From NCBI RefSeq assembly GCF_003473485.1, contig NC_053042.1:39336762-39400761 (forward strand): a DNA stretch of 64,000 nt, written 5' to 3'. A model generated the notes under the pieces. It saw only the letters and a program-made list of their open reading frames with translations. It was not told where the DNA came from and did no database searches. This stretch comes from Medicago truncatula. Lineage: Eukaryota > Streptophyta > Magnoliopsida > Fabales > Fabaceae. The translations under genes and the position numbers were made by a program. Below, one piece after another: positions 35,137 through 47,602 of this stretch. Position 1 is the first letter of the stretch. Every line of letters begins with the position of its first letter.

Positions 35137-36254
35137 TTTTAGATTAATCATTAGATGACTCACATTTATTATTTGAAGTTATAGATGGTGGGTGGGGTTG
35201 GAGAGCATAATGAGCGAGCTGGAATCCGACTTGTATAAGGTGATACCTCCGACTCAATATTATTATACCGGTTCAAAGCCCCTAAGGCCAGCCCTCAATA
35301 ATTCTGATGACTGACGAGCCCCCAAAACAAGGTGAGCCCCGAGATTTTGGTTTGCACATGCGAGTTATAGCTTTAGTTGTATTTGTTTCTCTCACGTATA
35401 GATTTTTTTTTAGTATTTTGAGGTGACGTGATTTCTACAATCATGCTCCAATTATCTCGTGTCAATTTGAAGCTCCCAAGCATGAGATTTGAAAGGGCGA
35501 ATTCACACCTTTTAGCCAACATTTGCTTTTCGGTTTCTGATTGACGGCTAGATGTTATCGTATCTCGTTTAAGCACGTGCTTTCTTTTCAGCAAGGTATC
35601 CTAGATGATGCTCCTAACATATTTGTTTTAGTTTTTCTAAAAAAAATCTTCAAACTTTTAGTCTCACAAAAGTTTTTCGTACACTACACGCTTTCAGTCT
35701 TACCTTCTAAGTCAAGCTATAAGTACTCATCAAATTTTATCATGAACGTTGATAATATTATAAGAACGCTATAAAAATCTGATTTTTTTTTAACAAAATA
35801 CGAATTAAATATAAATTTTTAAACGTTAAATATAAAAATTCATATTTAATTCATTATTTATTAAAAAATCAAACTTTTTTCAAAAATAATTCTAGATATA
35901 CTAAACATGATTAAGAAAAAAAAATCAAATTTTTGAATAATACTCCTGAATTGACTTAAAAATAAAATAAAAATGATGTACTACGTAAGATACATCTTAG
36001 TTGAATGAATATAAAAAATTAAATTTACTTATAATTAGGAACGGAGATAGTAAAAGTTTAGTTTATTTCGTTAACATCAAATAAAAGATAAGAGGTTTAT
36101 ATATAGGTTTATAGTTCCTCTTAAAAAAAGGAAAGGAGGTTTTAAGTTTTTCAGTAAAACAAAAGATTTTTGCTATAAAAAATAAAATAAAGACACACGG
36201 AGTGAAAGTGTTGTTGTTAACTATCGAAAGACGAGGTTGCCGGCTGTGTGACAC

Positions 36255-36512
36255 AATCGATCACCAGTTCTCGATCTTGTTCCTCTCTACTCAGATTTAG
36301 GGTTTTCCACTAATTCCTGTTTGCTACGTATCGCGCAATTCCTCATCAGATACTACATCGCGGTAAAATACTATACTCCTTGTTTCTAATTTCAATTTCA
36401 ATTCCCAAATCTAAACAATGCATAATTGTAATCGATTCATAAGCTACTTTAATTACATTTACATACTTCTCTTCTGAATTCATATTTCTTTAGTTTGTTA
36501 GGTTTTAGAATA
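36255..36512 (+). promoter_or_regulatory. EMC3 leader with probable 5' UTR intron
   Basis: A GC-richer leader (about 36230-36363) ends at tcgcg|gtaaaat. A T-rich stretch follows, ending in tttgttag just before gttttagaataATGG. This looks like a non-coding first exon and a leader intron of about 140 bases. The boundaries are inferred only from splice consensus. Confidence 0.45.
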
Positions 36513-39500
36513 ATGGCGGAAGATCTGGTTTTGGATACTGCAATCAGAGATTGGGTGTTAATCCCTTTATCTGTTGTTATGGTTCTTATTGGTGTGCTTC
36601 GTCATATTGTTTCCAAGCTTTTGCGTTCTTCTCAAACTCCTGATATCAAAATTGTCAGAGAAGGGTAATTTTGACATTTATTCTTCAGTTGATTATTTTG
36701 ATTTTTAGTATTCTTGATTTGTAATTTGATGTTATATTGATGATTTGGTGATCTTAATACAGGCAAGTTATGCTTAGAGCTCGGAATTTACGTGCTGCTG
36801 CTAATTTTATTCCTTCTAAGGCTTTTCGTGCCCGCAAGCTTTATTATTGTAACGAGGTTTGTTTTCTCAGTGTGTATTCTAGTTTGTTAGAAGGTTTATA
36901 TTTATGTTTCTTATTTGGGAGAAAAATGTAGTATTATGTAATGGCTTTTGTTATGGGTGAAATTAACAACTATTGTTTGAGGCAATTAATTCAGATAAAA
37001 AATTTATGAGAATTCTCAGCTTCTGTGATTTGTTGTACTCAGAAGTCAAAATTTGTTTCCTAGATCCCATTAGAGGTTAATTGATCAATAAATTTTAAAA
37101 TTTGACATTTCTAGAATGCCTCTGAAACTCATCAGAAGTTAATAACTCTGTTACAAGCTTTGTGTAGTAATTTACAGAATAATTTGTCTAACCAATTCAA
37201 CAGTGAACTAATTGTTTGTCAATTTTTGTTAAAGGAAAATGGTCTATTGTTCGTTCCGAAGGGCCAAGCCACGAATCCACAAGCACAGATGTTCTCTGAT
37301 CCGAACATGGCCATGGATATGATGAAGAAAAATCTTTCAATGATCATTCCTCAGGTGTCGAGATTAGATTAGAGTTTGACACTGCTTTCTTGGATCATAT
37401 GCCTTGCTTGTTGTTCTACTTTTTGCCAATTATGAATTGCCATACTAACTTGTATTGTTTACTCTTGTTGGCCAGACTCTTACTTTTGCTTGGGTGAACT
37501 TTTTCTTTTCTGGATTTGTAGCAGGTAATTTTCACACTTGCTTTTGTCCCTCATAGTGTCATAATGTTAGATTGGTATTTGGTAGTTTTCTTTACATGAA
37601 TTCATATTCTTCAAAATCTGTTTATGTCTGTCATATTACGGTGTCACGATGCCAGTTTTAATTTTTGTATATATATGGTTGCCATCCTGAATAAGCACGT
37701 ATATATCTTGACTTATTGTCCATGGAAGCCATGTACTTGCTACAAAGGTTGAGGGAAAAATATCAACTAATCAAACTGATGGTTTGTATTGGTATTGAAA
37801 AGACATCTAATAGAATACCTAGTGGATTACTTTCATTTAGCTATCAAAGAAATGTACCAAGGGGTCACAACTAGTTTGAGATTACAAGGGGTCACAACTA
37901 GTTTGAGATTACGAGGTGGAAATATAGAAAATTTCCCAACAACCATTAGTGTGTACCAAGGGTCAACTTTGATTCTTAGTTTTTTTCTCTTGGTTCAAGA
38001 CATACTTGCTTAACATATCCAAAATATGTTATCTCGACACATGCCTTTTGCAGATGATATATAGTCATAAATGGGAGATAAAATAAAAGGGGAGTTGCTG
38101 ATTTAATGATAATTCTCAAAAACAAACAATTTCCAACTATATAGAACTAAAACTTAGTATACAAAATGCAAGTTTAGCGAGACATACACAATGTTGAAGT
38201 TGTGGGATTTTAGATAAAAGGAGGATGGAAAATAATAAATACTTTCAATATCATTCATCATTGCTTGATACTAACTTGTAGCCAAAGACTAAACACTGAT
38301 CCCTATTAATAGGGATACACGGTCTCAATCATAAATCAAAAACAAATCATAATAAAAATAGGTAATATGAAATCTAATCCTAAGAGATGCTTTAAGATTA
38401 CAAGATAATCCTAGGAAATAACTTAAGACACTCTTTTCTTTTTTATGGATAATAACTTAAGATACTCAAATATGATATATCAAAGATTTAAGATATTATA
38501 AGATATTTTCTAATATTCCAACACCTAAGTACTACAAGTCTCAATTTTTAAGTATGATTACTATCATAGATCACTGCTATAGGTGGTCCATGATGGACCA
38601 CGTTTGGTTGCCTTTGGATTTTGAAGTTTCACCAGATTTAACAATAGACCTCCCATACTAGATTTTTCCTCTTTCTCCTAGTGTTGTCAAACAGAGGTTA
38701 TAGCGCTATAGCACAGAGAAATTTGAACAAACTGCTATTGTTCCGGGATACGCTATTTAGTACGAAGTTTTGTCAAGTAGAGGCTATATCAGCAGCACTA
38801 TAGCCTCTATAGCATAGCGGAATTCGAACAAACGGTATTCTTTTCTAATCCACAATTGACAACATTGCTTTCTCCCCTCTTCCTTCTTCCCTTCCTGCCC
38901 CCCTACCCCTTTCCCTGACCGCCGCCAGTCTCTTTCCAGCAATCTTTGCATCTCCAATGTGTGTTTAGACGTTGGAACCCAGCCACCCTAACAAACAGTT
39001 CCTCTGGCAGTCGACCAGGAAGACTCCTTCGTTAAAGACGGTGCATAGCCCAAGGCTGCACCTGCACCACTTCCCTCTTCCCATCCCCCCTCCTCTGTGC
39101 CCCCCATTTTTACGACCATGAAATGGCAGAGCATACATATTTATAACATTTACCGAAGTTGGAACAAACTTAACAATGTGTGTGGCCTGACCAACTCTGT
39201 TCTTCCATGGCCACAAAAGGGTTGGCCATGATAGCTAGTAGCTACCAGAATTAGGCTAGAACGGAGGTTGTTATTGGCTATTGCTGAAGGACTTAGTCTA
39301 AGCTTGAGATGAAGTAGCAGATTGAGGAATCTAAGCCATGATCGAAGCTTATTCAAGCCCTGATACCATGAAGAAATCTGAGAGTTGAGATTATTTGTGA
39401 GAGAATGAGATCAAGGGCATTTCTCAAGTTTGATATTCTTATTTCTTAGATGAGAAAGATTTACATCAGTCTTGTATATGTAAAATGTGAGTGTGCAGTG

Positions 39501-40975
39501 CAAACTAATTGAAAAATCTGTTGCTGAGTAACAGCTACCGCCAGTTATTGAACTAAAACTTAATTAACAGAACAGACAAGAAAACTATTAGAGTTACATG
39601 CAAGCTATAAGCTACAAGTAAATAGTACATATTCCCTCCGGTCACATTTATAATCAAAAAACAACTTTTTAGATACATTGAATAATTAATGTATCTAACC
39701 TATAAATATCACCAGATTCATTAATTATTCAATGTACATAAAAAGTCATTTTTTGCTTATAAATGTGACCGGAGGGAGTACTACTATCAGACTGAACATA
39801 ATTCAATATCATTGCCTTGTAGGAAAAAGGCTTTAGTTGTTGTTTTATTATGCAGTCATCTACCCTTGTATTCCCTGCCCCTGTTATCTGCTTCTAAAAT
39901 ATTTACAATTTTTTTGCAGCCAAGATACCCTTTCCATTGACACAAAGGTTTAGGTCTATGTTACAGAATGGAATAGACCTCAGCACAGTTGATGTTAGCT
40001 ACGTCAGCAGTCGCTCCTGGTAATTTTCTTTTTCATAGATTTCTGCCTTTTCACTCTTGCTTGCGTTTAATTGTCATGAATCATGATTGCATTTCAGGTA
40101 CTTCCTCAATCTGTTTGGCTTAAGAGGATTGTTTAGTCTCATCTTGGGGGAAGAAAATGGTTTGTATTTAACGACTTAAACATCAACCATTTTTATATGT
40201 ATATTTTTAGTTATCTCATCAATTTCATTATATGAATTTTTACTATTCATAATTTGTTGATTTTTGCATTATAACTGGAATTTGGATACACACTAGTTAC
40301 AAATTATGATGGTTGCTGTTTTTCATGCAGCTGTAGATGATACACAAAGAATGATGCAAATGGGTGGTGGATTCGGATTTGATCCTTCAAAGGTACAAAT
40401 ATGAATGATTTACTGTAGAATTTTCATAATTTTAAAGATCCAACTTCGAAATTATAGTTTTATTCCGTGAATGGTTCCTCCCTCCCTTTCTCCATGTCAC
40501 CAGGGGAAATATCCATATAGAGGTTCTATAGCATGACTACTTTTTCATTGAGGATGACACTCAAGTTTTTTTGAGCAAATGATGACACTCAAGTTAAAAT
40601 TTAACACTTGTACAAAGAAGCAAAATGTAGGTGCATTCTGATAAGTTTATAAGAAAAGGTTAAAAAAAGAATAGCCCTTGGCTCCTTGCTGAGAAATTGG
40701 CCAATTGCCTTGGGATGATATACAAGCTAGGGGTTCAGGGATAGATACACTTCTCCTTATCTTCGCAGTTTCAAACACAGTAAATGTCGAACTGTGGCAA
40801 AGGGATCCTACCCAGTGTAGTTTCTAACTAAGCAATTCGCAAATCTTACTTTTTTTAATCTTGTTTTCAGGGTCTGAGTGTTGAGAAAGACAATCTTGAC
40901 ATAACCCAACATGACTGGGCCTTGCCAAATTTCGAGCATCATGCTGAAGATGTTTTGAAGAGAGTTATTAGCTGA
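36513..40975 (+). CDS. EMC3: ER membrane protein complex subunit 3 (8 exons, 247 aa)
   Basis: The coding exons are 36513-36664, 36763-36856, 37235-37354, 37476-37524, 39920-40019, 40098-40159, 40331-40392 and 40871-40975. Phases all match, giving 247 residues, close to plant EMC3. EMC3 belongs to the YidC/Oxa1/Alb3 insertase superfamily and is a core subunit of the complex that inserts tail-anchored and multipass proteins into the ER membrane. Diagnostic parts are [17 protein letters not shown] (first membrane segment, about 12-32), the basic cytosolic stretch [20 protein letters not shown], and [20 protein letters not shown]. Two more membrane helices lie around [11 protein letters not shown] and [16 protein letters not shown]. 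Intron 4 is 2.4 kb and carries a Stowaway MITE and a tandem 27-mer; splice sites look normal. Confidence 0.95.
37861..37914. repeat. Tandem duplication of a 27-bp unit in EMC3 intron 4
   Basis: Two adjacent units (ggggtcacaactagtttgag plus seven bases) differ by one base near the end (acaa versus acga). They are non-coding and intronic. Confidence 0.9.
39632..39778. mobile_element. Stowaway MITE in EMC3 intron 4, nearly palindromic
   Basis: The 147-base element starts TTCCCTCCGGTCACATTTAT and ends with its near reverse complement. TA dinucleotides sit at both borders (39630-39631 and 39779-39780). The arms match for about 70 bases with few changes, so it is probably a young or well-preserved copy. 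Confidence 0.9.
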
Positions 40976-42089
40976 ACAATACCTATATGACATCGGAAGT
41001 TTAATTGCTTACCTTAGGGGAAACCCTTACATTCTATTGTTGCGGTTGGACCTTTGCCATCCTTGGCAAAAGATATTGAAGATCTTGTCGAGACAATGAA
41101 TGAGTGTAATGTTGAAACAAAAAAATTGTGTATTTATTGTCAAAAAATTGTCACGATTTTGTTTAAACCAGAACTGATGTTATTTAAGAATGCCAGTAGC
41201 CATAAGAAAGAAGGTTAGAGAATTTTCCTATGAAATATTGAACCGTGTATACGTGTTTAAACTTTGAAGTCATATATGTGATATGTATTTCTGTACTGCG
41301 AAGCCTTACACTACATATCTCCCTCCTATAACTTAACCAAAAATACTAATTACACGATATTTGCATATTCTCACTCTTATTATCAATCAAATCATGCTTG
41401 CAGAAAGAAAGAAAATTTAGGTGAGCATGGGTGCACTTGTTAAGTTGAACGTATTTGTAGTTGATTTCTAGTGTAAACTATAAACGCACGAGTTAATGCT
41501 CATGTTTTCACGTTGTTGTATATGCATAATTGATTCCTCTGAACACGATTTCAGTGGTAGTCCACCATCTATATAATGTAATCAAAAACTATATTTCGTT
41601 TTTTTTTAGAGTGTGTTTTGATGAGGGAATGCAACGTTTTGAGAGAATTTAAATATTTTGATATGAATTTCATTGTTTGGATAATAATTTGAAGAATTTT
41701 CAAAATGATGGAAATTTATGAAGTATTTTGCTCAAGTTAAATTTAGAGAATTTCAAATGACACTTAAAAGTTAAGAATTTCAAAATTCTTCATTGTTATA
41801 ATTTTCCAAATTTTGCATTTTGATCCAAAACAAAATTCAAAAATTTCAATTTGACCCTAATAAAATTCCAAAAAAATTGTAAATTTACCCCTCAATTTTT
41901 TTGGAATGACGGAAACTGAAGTGTGAGAACTGCCACACTCCAATGTTCCCAGCTTAATTTGCATCACATTGGTGTAGGCAAGCAACAAAATAAACTCTCA
42001 GGTAGCTAAGACGGCGAACAGCACCATGAAGGCGCGGAGGATACGACTCCGAGCGACAGCAACAAACACTAAGTGAAGGATAAGCCATT
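40976..42089. other. EMC3 downstream region with a MITE
   Basis: The first few hundred bases should be EMC3 3' UTR. At about 41609-41910 lies an AT-rich element beginning agagtgtgttttgatga and containing aaaatttcaatttgaccc. An inverted relative sits at 49780-50035. Nothing else is recognised. Confidence 0.45.
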
Positions 42090-42396
42090 GTAGACAATAA
42101 GGTTTTTTTGTTATGTTTGTGTCGGAAAAACACTTGCAGTCAGAAGTAATGTTGATAGTTGGATAGATTTGGGTTCAACCCGCGCCTAAGAATGTAACCC
42201 CGGCAAAGATAGTGCTTAGTGTAAAGATGGTGTCCACAGTCGCGGTGTGTCGTGATTGTAATTGGGCCATGAAGAATTTGATAACTAATGGAAAAGGGAT
42301 TTTTTTTTTTTTTTTTTTTAAAGAAAGAACTAAGGGAATAGGGATTACGATTGTTAGTGATCATTAATCAAATGAATCGGTTGATATTTAAATATT

Positions 42397-42571
42397 GGAA
42401 AATGCTAACTTGTGACCTTAGGGCACATGTTAAGAATCTAAAGTGGAAATTTTATCTAAGAAATTGTGTCAATTTATTCTTTTAAAGATTAAAAATCATT
42501 GTTTTGTAATAAATATTTACCATTTATGGAGTCCTTAACATGTGCTCTCAGTGCACAACTTAGCAAGACCC
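42397..42571. mobile_element. Mutator-type MITE (175 bp) with 9-bp target duplication
   Basis: The left end GGAAAATGCTAACTTGTG is mirrored by gcacaacttagcaagaccc. The flanks are identical TTAAATATT (42388-42396 and 42572-42580). The same site is empty in the three sister units (near 44450, 46437 and 47493), which proves insertion after the units arose. Confidence 0.9.
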
Positions 42572-42658
42572 TTAAATATTATTGTAAAAGTATAGATGAA
42601 AACCTATTTTAAAAATGATTTTTGCTATGCGTAATGATCATGAAGAAATGTGTATGTA

Positions 42659-42668
<10 letters not shown>

Positions 42669-42711
<43 letters not shown>

Positions 42712-42722
42712 GTGTGTGTGTG
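42669..42722. repeat. (TA)n/(TG)n microsatellite
   Basis: About 20 TA repeats are followed by TG repeats. Sister microsatellites of different length occupy the same unit position at about 44527-44570, 46516-46535 and 47573-47610. Confidence 0.95.
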
Positions 42723-43342
42723 TACGGGCGCGTGCATTCGTGTGTTTATTATCGTCTACACGAGTTTAAAATATACTCCCTCGGTTCAATATATTCTTTG
42801 ACTTTCCAACGGACGTGTGTGGAACAAATTTAATTAGATATAAGTGAGAGATGGTCACGTGAAAAGCAAAGGCTCAACTATTAACAAAGGAAGTTGGTTT
42901 AAGAATAAAATATGAGGGGAATTCAATGTTAAAAACACATTAAAAATTGGTTCAAGGATAAAATTTGAGGGGATTCACTTGAATCCTTTGGGTTGGAGCC
43001 ACATCCTCTCTAAGCTAGGTAAATTGATAGGTATGCATATCAACCTATCTTTAGAGAAATCAACTCTAATAAAACTAGGATATATATAGACCATCATTCA
43101 AAATATACAATAGTTTCACCAAATATCAACAAAACAAAAACAAAAAAAAACTTCTCTTTTCCCGTGAAGTCAGAAACAGTTTTTTCGAACTTTTTGCCCC
43201 CTCACATCATTAATATTAAGATTAAGAGCCTTTAAAACAATTAGTAATTCATTTGCAAGTCCTAAGCAAGTTTATGTATGTTTGAAAATATAAGAAACAT
43301 GGGCAAGAAAATAAATAAATATATTATTCTTGTGCTGAATAA

Positions 43343-43828
43343 CTAACTATGCCGAAGGAAAAGACTAAGTCGAAGCAAAATATTGGTGTAGATTGAGTAG
43401 GTTAAAGGAAAATATTGGTGTTGATTGAATGGTAGGGTTGGCAGTGCATACAGGTCAAGGTCACTGGTTCCTGCATAATTCCAGTACATGGGTCTATTAT
43501 TTCTAACTGGCAACCCCTTATGCAAAGTGTTGTCTAACAAACATGTCACAACAGACGCAACAAATGCTCTTGACCCAAATGGCACATTGATTAATTCATT
43601 GAACCAACATAACAAAAAAATGAGTATAAGTATAATGTGTATAAAAATTAAATCTTATTATTATAATATAATAGTGTATATATATTATCAATACCCATTC
43701 TTTGCCCAAGTGGACTGGTCCAAAACCATGGACCGCTTTATATTCCATGAAGTAATGAGGCACATAAAAGCTCAATATCATGGAGATGCCTATTATGACA
43801 ACCGCTCGAAGCCTGTTAGCTTGGAAAG
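43343..43828 (-). pseudogene. NAT (nucleobase-ascorbate transporter) 3' fragment, unit 1
   Basis: Two exon-like blocks are seen. Block b (43828-43695) follows a good acceptor (ttctccag) and reads FQANRLRAVVIIGISMIL, then SFYVPHYFMEYKAVHGFGPVH, ending at a GT donor. Block a (43603-43343) reads FNELINVPFGSRAFVASVV, then CLLDNTLHKG and FNQHQYFPL. This matches the last two exons of plant NAT/purine-ascorbate permeases. No upstream transporter exons exist in the unit. The sequence just before block a (gttatgttgg) lacks an AG acceptor, so splicing of the pair looks lost. Confidence 0.8.
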
Positions 43829-44017
43829 CTGGAGAAAAGTAAGACCTTTGGCACCTGCAAATGATGTACAGGGCACCAAAATAAATAAAGAAGAGGTACA
43901 TTATATTCAGGTATATATACTGAATAGAATAGGTACATGGCACCAAAATAAATAAAGAATGTCATAATAAAAAAAATTCAGGTATGAGACTTTTCTCGTT
44001 TTAAATCTGAAACTGAT

Positions 44018-44422
44018 GTGATATTTGACAACTTTGAAAACAAGTTTAAAACAGTTAAATACAGAATTAAATACATAAATTCATATAATAGTAAATCAGT
44101 TCAAATTTATACATGGTTTGGTTTGTTCAATATTAAAGAATTTTCTGCAAATATAAGCTATCATGATTGTTTCAATTCAATAAAATTGGGATTAACAATA
44201 AGATTTTTGGTTATGTTGGTGTCGGGAAAATACTTGGGGTCGGAAGTAATGTTGTTAGTTGGACAAATTTGGGTCCAACCTGCGCCCAAGAATGTAACCC
44301 CAGCAAAGATAGTGCTTAGTGCAAAGACGGCGTTCACAGCCGCGGTGTGTCCTGATTGTGATTGGGCCATGAAGAATTTGATAACTAAGGAAAGAGGGAT
44401 TATGATTGTTGGTGGTAATTAA
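44018..44422 (+). other. Unassigned stretch conserved in all array units
   Basis: A 134-codon plus ORF and an antisense 69-codon ORF (44370-44161, starting MAQSQSGHTAAV) are kept in units 1, 2 (46006-46410) and partly 3 (47168-47467). A diverged relative lies at about 42110-42300. I recognise neither reading. Codon-level evidence is too weak to choose a strand, and it may be non-coding unit sequence. Confidence 0.35.
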
Positions 44423-45331
44423 TCAAATTAATTGGTTGATATCTAAATATTATTGTAAAAGTAGAGATGAAAACCTATTTTGAAAATTATTTTTGTTATA
44501 CTATGTGTGTGATCATCATGAAGAAATGTGTGTGTGTGTGTGTATGTATATATATATATTTGTGTGCGCGCGCTCGCACCTACTTGCGTTCGTGTATGTA
44601 ATATGTATCATTATCGTCTAAGTCTTCTTATGAAAATATTTTCATTTTTAATTAGCATGATGCTAATTAATGGCTTAAGACATTTGTTAGTGAAAAAAAA
44701 ATGTATTTAAATTAATATTTTTTAGAATTTTGAAATGTCGACTACACGAGTTTAAAATATACTCCCTCGGATCAATATATTCTTTGACTTTCGAACGGAC
44801 GTGTGTGGAACAAATTTAATTAGAGATAAGTGAGAGATGGTCACGTGAAAAGGAAAGGCTCAACTTTTAAAAAAGGAAGTTGGTTTAAGAATAAAATATG
44901 AGGGGAATTCAATGTTAAAAACACATTAAAAATTGGTTCAAGGATAAAATTTGAGGGGATTCACTTGAATCCTTTGGGTTGGAGCCACATCCTCTCTCAG
45001 CTAGATAAATTGATTGGTATGCATATCAACCTATCTTTAGAGAAATCAACTATAATAAAACTAGGATATATATAGACCATCATTGAAAATATACAACAGT
45101 TTCACCAAATATCAACAAAACAAAAACAAAAAAACTTTTCTTTTTCCGTGAAGTCAGAAACGGTTTTATAAGCTTTTTGCCCCCTCACATCATCAATATT
45201 AAGATTAAGAGCCTTTAAAACATTTAGTAATTCATTTGCAAGTCCTAAACAAGTTTATGTATATGTTTGAAAATATAAGAAACATGGGCAAGAAAATAAA
45301 TAAAAATATTATTCTTGTGCTGAATAACTAA

Positions 45332-45817
45332 CTATATATGCCGAAGGAAAAGACTAAGCTTAAGCAAAATATTGGTGTAGATTGAATAGACTAAAGGAAA
45401 ATATTGGTGTAGATTGAATGGTACGGTTGGCAGTGCATACAGGTCAAGGTCACTGGTTCCTGCATCATCCCAGTACATGGGTGTCTAATTTCTAACTGGC
45501 AACCGCTTATGCAAAGTGTTGTCTAACAAACATACCACAACAGTCGCAACAAATGCTCTTGACCCAAATGGCACATTGATTAATTCATTGAACCGTCATA
45601 ACAAAAAAATGAGTATAAGTATAAAGTGTATATAAATTAAATCTTATTATTATAATATAATAGTGTATATATATTATCAATACCCATTCTTTGCCCAAGT
45701 GGACTGGTCCAAAACCATGGACTGCTTTATATTCCATGAAGTAATGAGGCGCAGAAAAGCTCAATATCATGGAGATGCCTATTATGACAACCATTCGAAG
45801 CCTGTTAGCTTGGAAAG
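45332..45817 (-). pseudogene. NAT 3' fragment, unit 2
   Basis: It is a close copy of the unit 1 blocks at a shift of about 1989 bases. Block b is 45817-45684 and block a 45592-45332. Block a contains an in-frame TAG after LPVRN where unit 1 reads through, and again lacks an AG before FNELINV (gttatgacgg). Confidence 0.8.
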
Positions 45818-46555
45818 CTGGAGAAAAGTAAGACCTTCGGCACCTGCAAATGATGTACAGGGCACTAAAATAAATAAAGAAGAGGTACATTATATTCAGG
45901 TATATATACTGAATAGAATAGGTACATGGCACCAAAATAAATAAATAATATCATAATAAAAAAATTCAGGCATGAGACTTTTCTCGTTTTAAATCTGAAA
46001 CTGATGTGATATTTGACAACTTTGAAAACAAGTTTAAAACAGTTAAATACAGAATTAAATACATAAATTCATATAATAGTAAATCAGTTCAAATTTATAC
46101 ATGGTTTGGTTTGTTCAATATTAAAGAATTTTCTGCAAATATAAGCTATCATGATTGTTTCAATTCAATAAAATTGGGATTAACGATAAGGTTTTTGGTT
46201 ATGTTGGTGTCAGGAAAACACTTGGGGTCGGAAGTAATGTTGTTAGTTGGACAAATTTGGGTCCAACCTGCGCCCAAGAATGTAACCCCAGCAAAGATAG
46301 TGTTTAGTGCAAAGATGGCGTCCACAGCTGCGGTGTGTCCTGATTGTGATTGGGCCATGAAGAATTTAATAACTAAGGGAAGAGGAATTATGATTGTTGG
46401 TAGTAATTAATCAAATGAATCGGTTGATATTTAAATATTATTGTAAAAGTAGAGATGAAAACCTATTTTGAAAATTATTTTTGTTATATTATGTGTGTGA
46501 TCATCATGAAGAAATGTGTGTGTGTGTGTGTGTGTATATTTGTGTACGCACGCTC

Positions 46556-46874
46556 GCAACCCCTTATGCAAAGTGTTGTCTAACAAACATGCCACAACAG
46601 CCGCAACAAATGCTCTTGACCCAAATGGCACATTGATTAATTCATTGAACCGCCATAACAAAAAAATGAGTATAAGTATAAAGTGTATATAAATTAAATC
46701 TTATTATTATAATATAATAGTGTATACATGTTATCAATACCCATTCTTTGTCCGTGTCGACTGTTCCAAAACCATGGACTGCTTTATATTCCATGAAGTA
46801 ATGAGGCACAGAAAAGCTCAATATCATGAAGATGCCTATTATGACAACCGTTCGAAGCCTGTTAGCTTGCAGAG
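46556..46874 (-). pseudogene. NAT 3' fragment, unit 3, truncated
   Basis: Block b (46874-about 46741) and the start of block a are present. Block a stops after LLDNTLHKG, where the sequence switches abruptly to the microsatellite tail of unit 2. The end of the transporter is therefore missing. The acceptor position is again not AG (gttatggcgg). Confidence 0.8.
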
Positions 46875-47570
46875 CTGGAGAAAAGTAAGACCTTCGGCAC
46901 CTGCAAATGATGTACAGGGCACCAAAATAAATAAAGAAGAGGTACACTATATTCAGGTATATATAATGAATAGAATAGGTACATGGCACCAAAATAAATA
47001 AAGAATATCATAATAAAAAAATTCAGGTATGAGACTTTTCTCGTTTTAAATCTGAAACTGATGTGATATTTGACAACTCTGAAAACAAGTTTGAAACAGT
47101 TAAATACAGAATTAAATACATAAATTCATATAATAGTAAATCAGTTCAAACTTAAACATGGTTTGGTTTGTTCAATATTAAAGAATTTTCTGTAAATATA
47201 AGCTATCATGATTGTCTCAATTCAATAAAATCAGGATTAACAATAAGGTTTTTGGTTATGTTGGTGTCGAGAAAACACTTGGGGTCGGAAGTAATGTTGT
47301 TAGTTGGACAAGTTTGGGTCCAACCTGCGCCAAAGAATGTAACCCCAGCAAAGATAGTACTTTGTGCAAAGATGGCGTCCACAGCCGCGGTGTTTTCTGA
47401 TTGTGATTGGGCCATGAAGAATTTGATAACTAACGGAAGAGGGATTATGATTGTTGGTGGTAATTAATCAAATGAATCGGTTGATATTTAAATATTATTG
47501 TTAAAGTAAAGATGAAAACCTATTTTGAAAATGATTTTTGTTATACTATGTGTGTGATCATCATGAAGAA

Positions 47571-47602
<32 letters not shown>

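Larger units (their letters stand above)
33116..36254. other. Transposon-rich region between RAF1 and EMC3
   Basis: It contains the presumed RAF1 promoter (first ~200 bases), a Ty1-copia remnant, a Stowaway-like MITE and the second copy of the 530-bp retroposon, all listed separately. From 35150 to 36250 the sequence is AT-rich with a short local inverted repeat (about 35800-35860) and no supported gene. Confidence 0.5.

Noticed and set aside
43488-43955. Plus-strand ORFs of 93-155 codons over the NAT blocks
   Set aside because: They are antisense to clear NAT transporter exons; the minus reading carries the family motifs.
43343-47000. Functional tandem NAT genes
   Set aside because: Only the last two exon blocks are present, the acceptor before the last block lacks AG in every copy, and copies have a stop or truncation.
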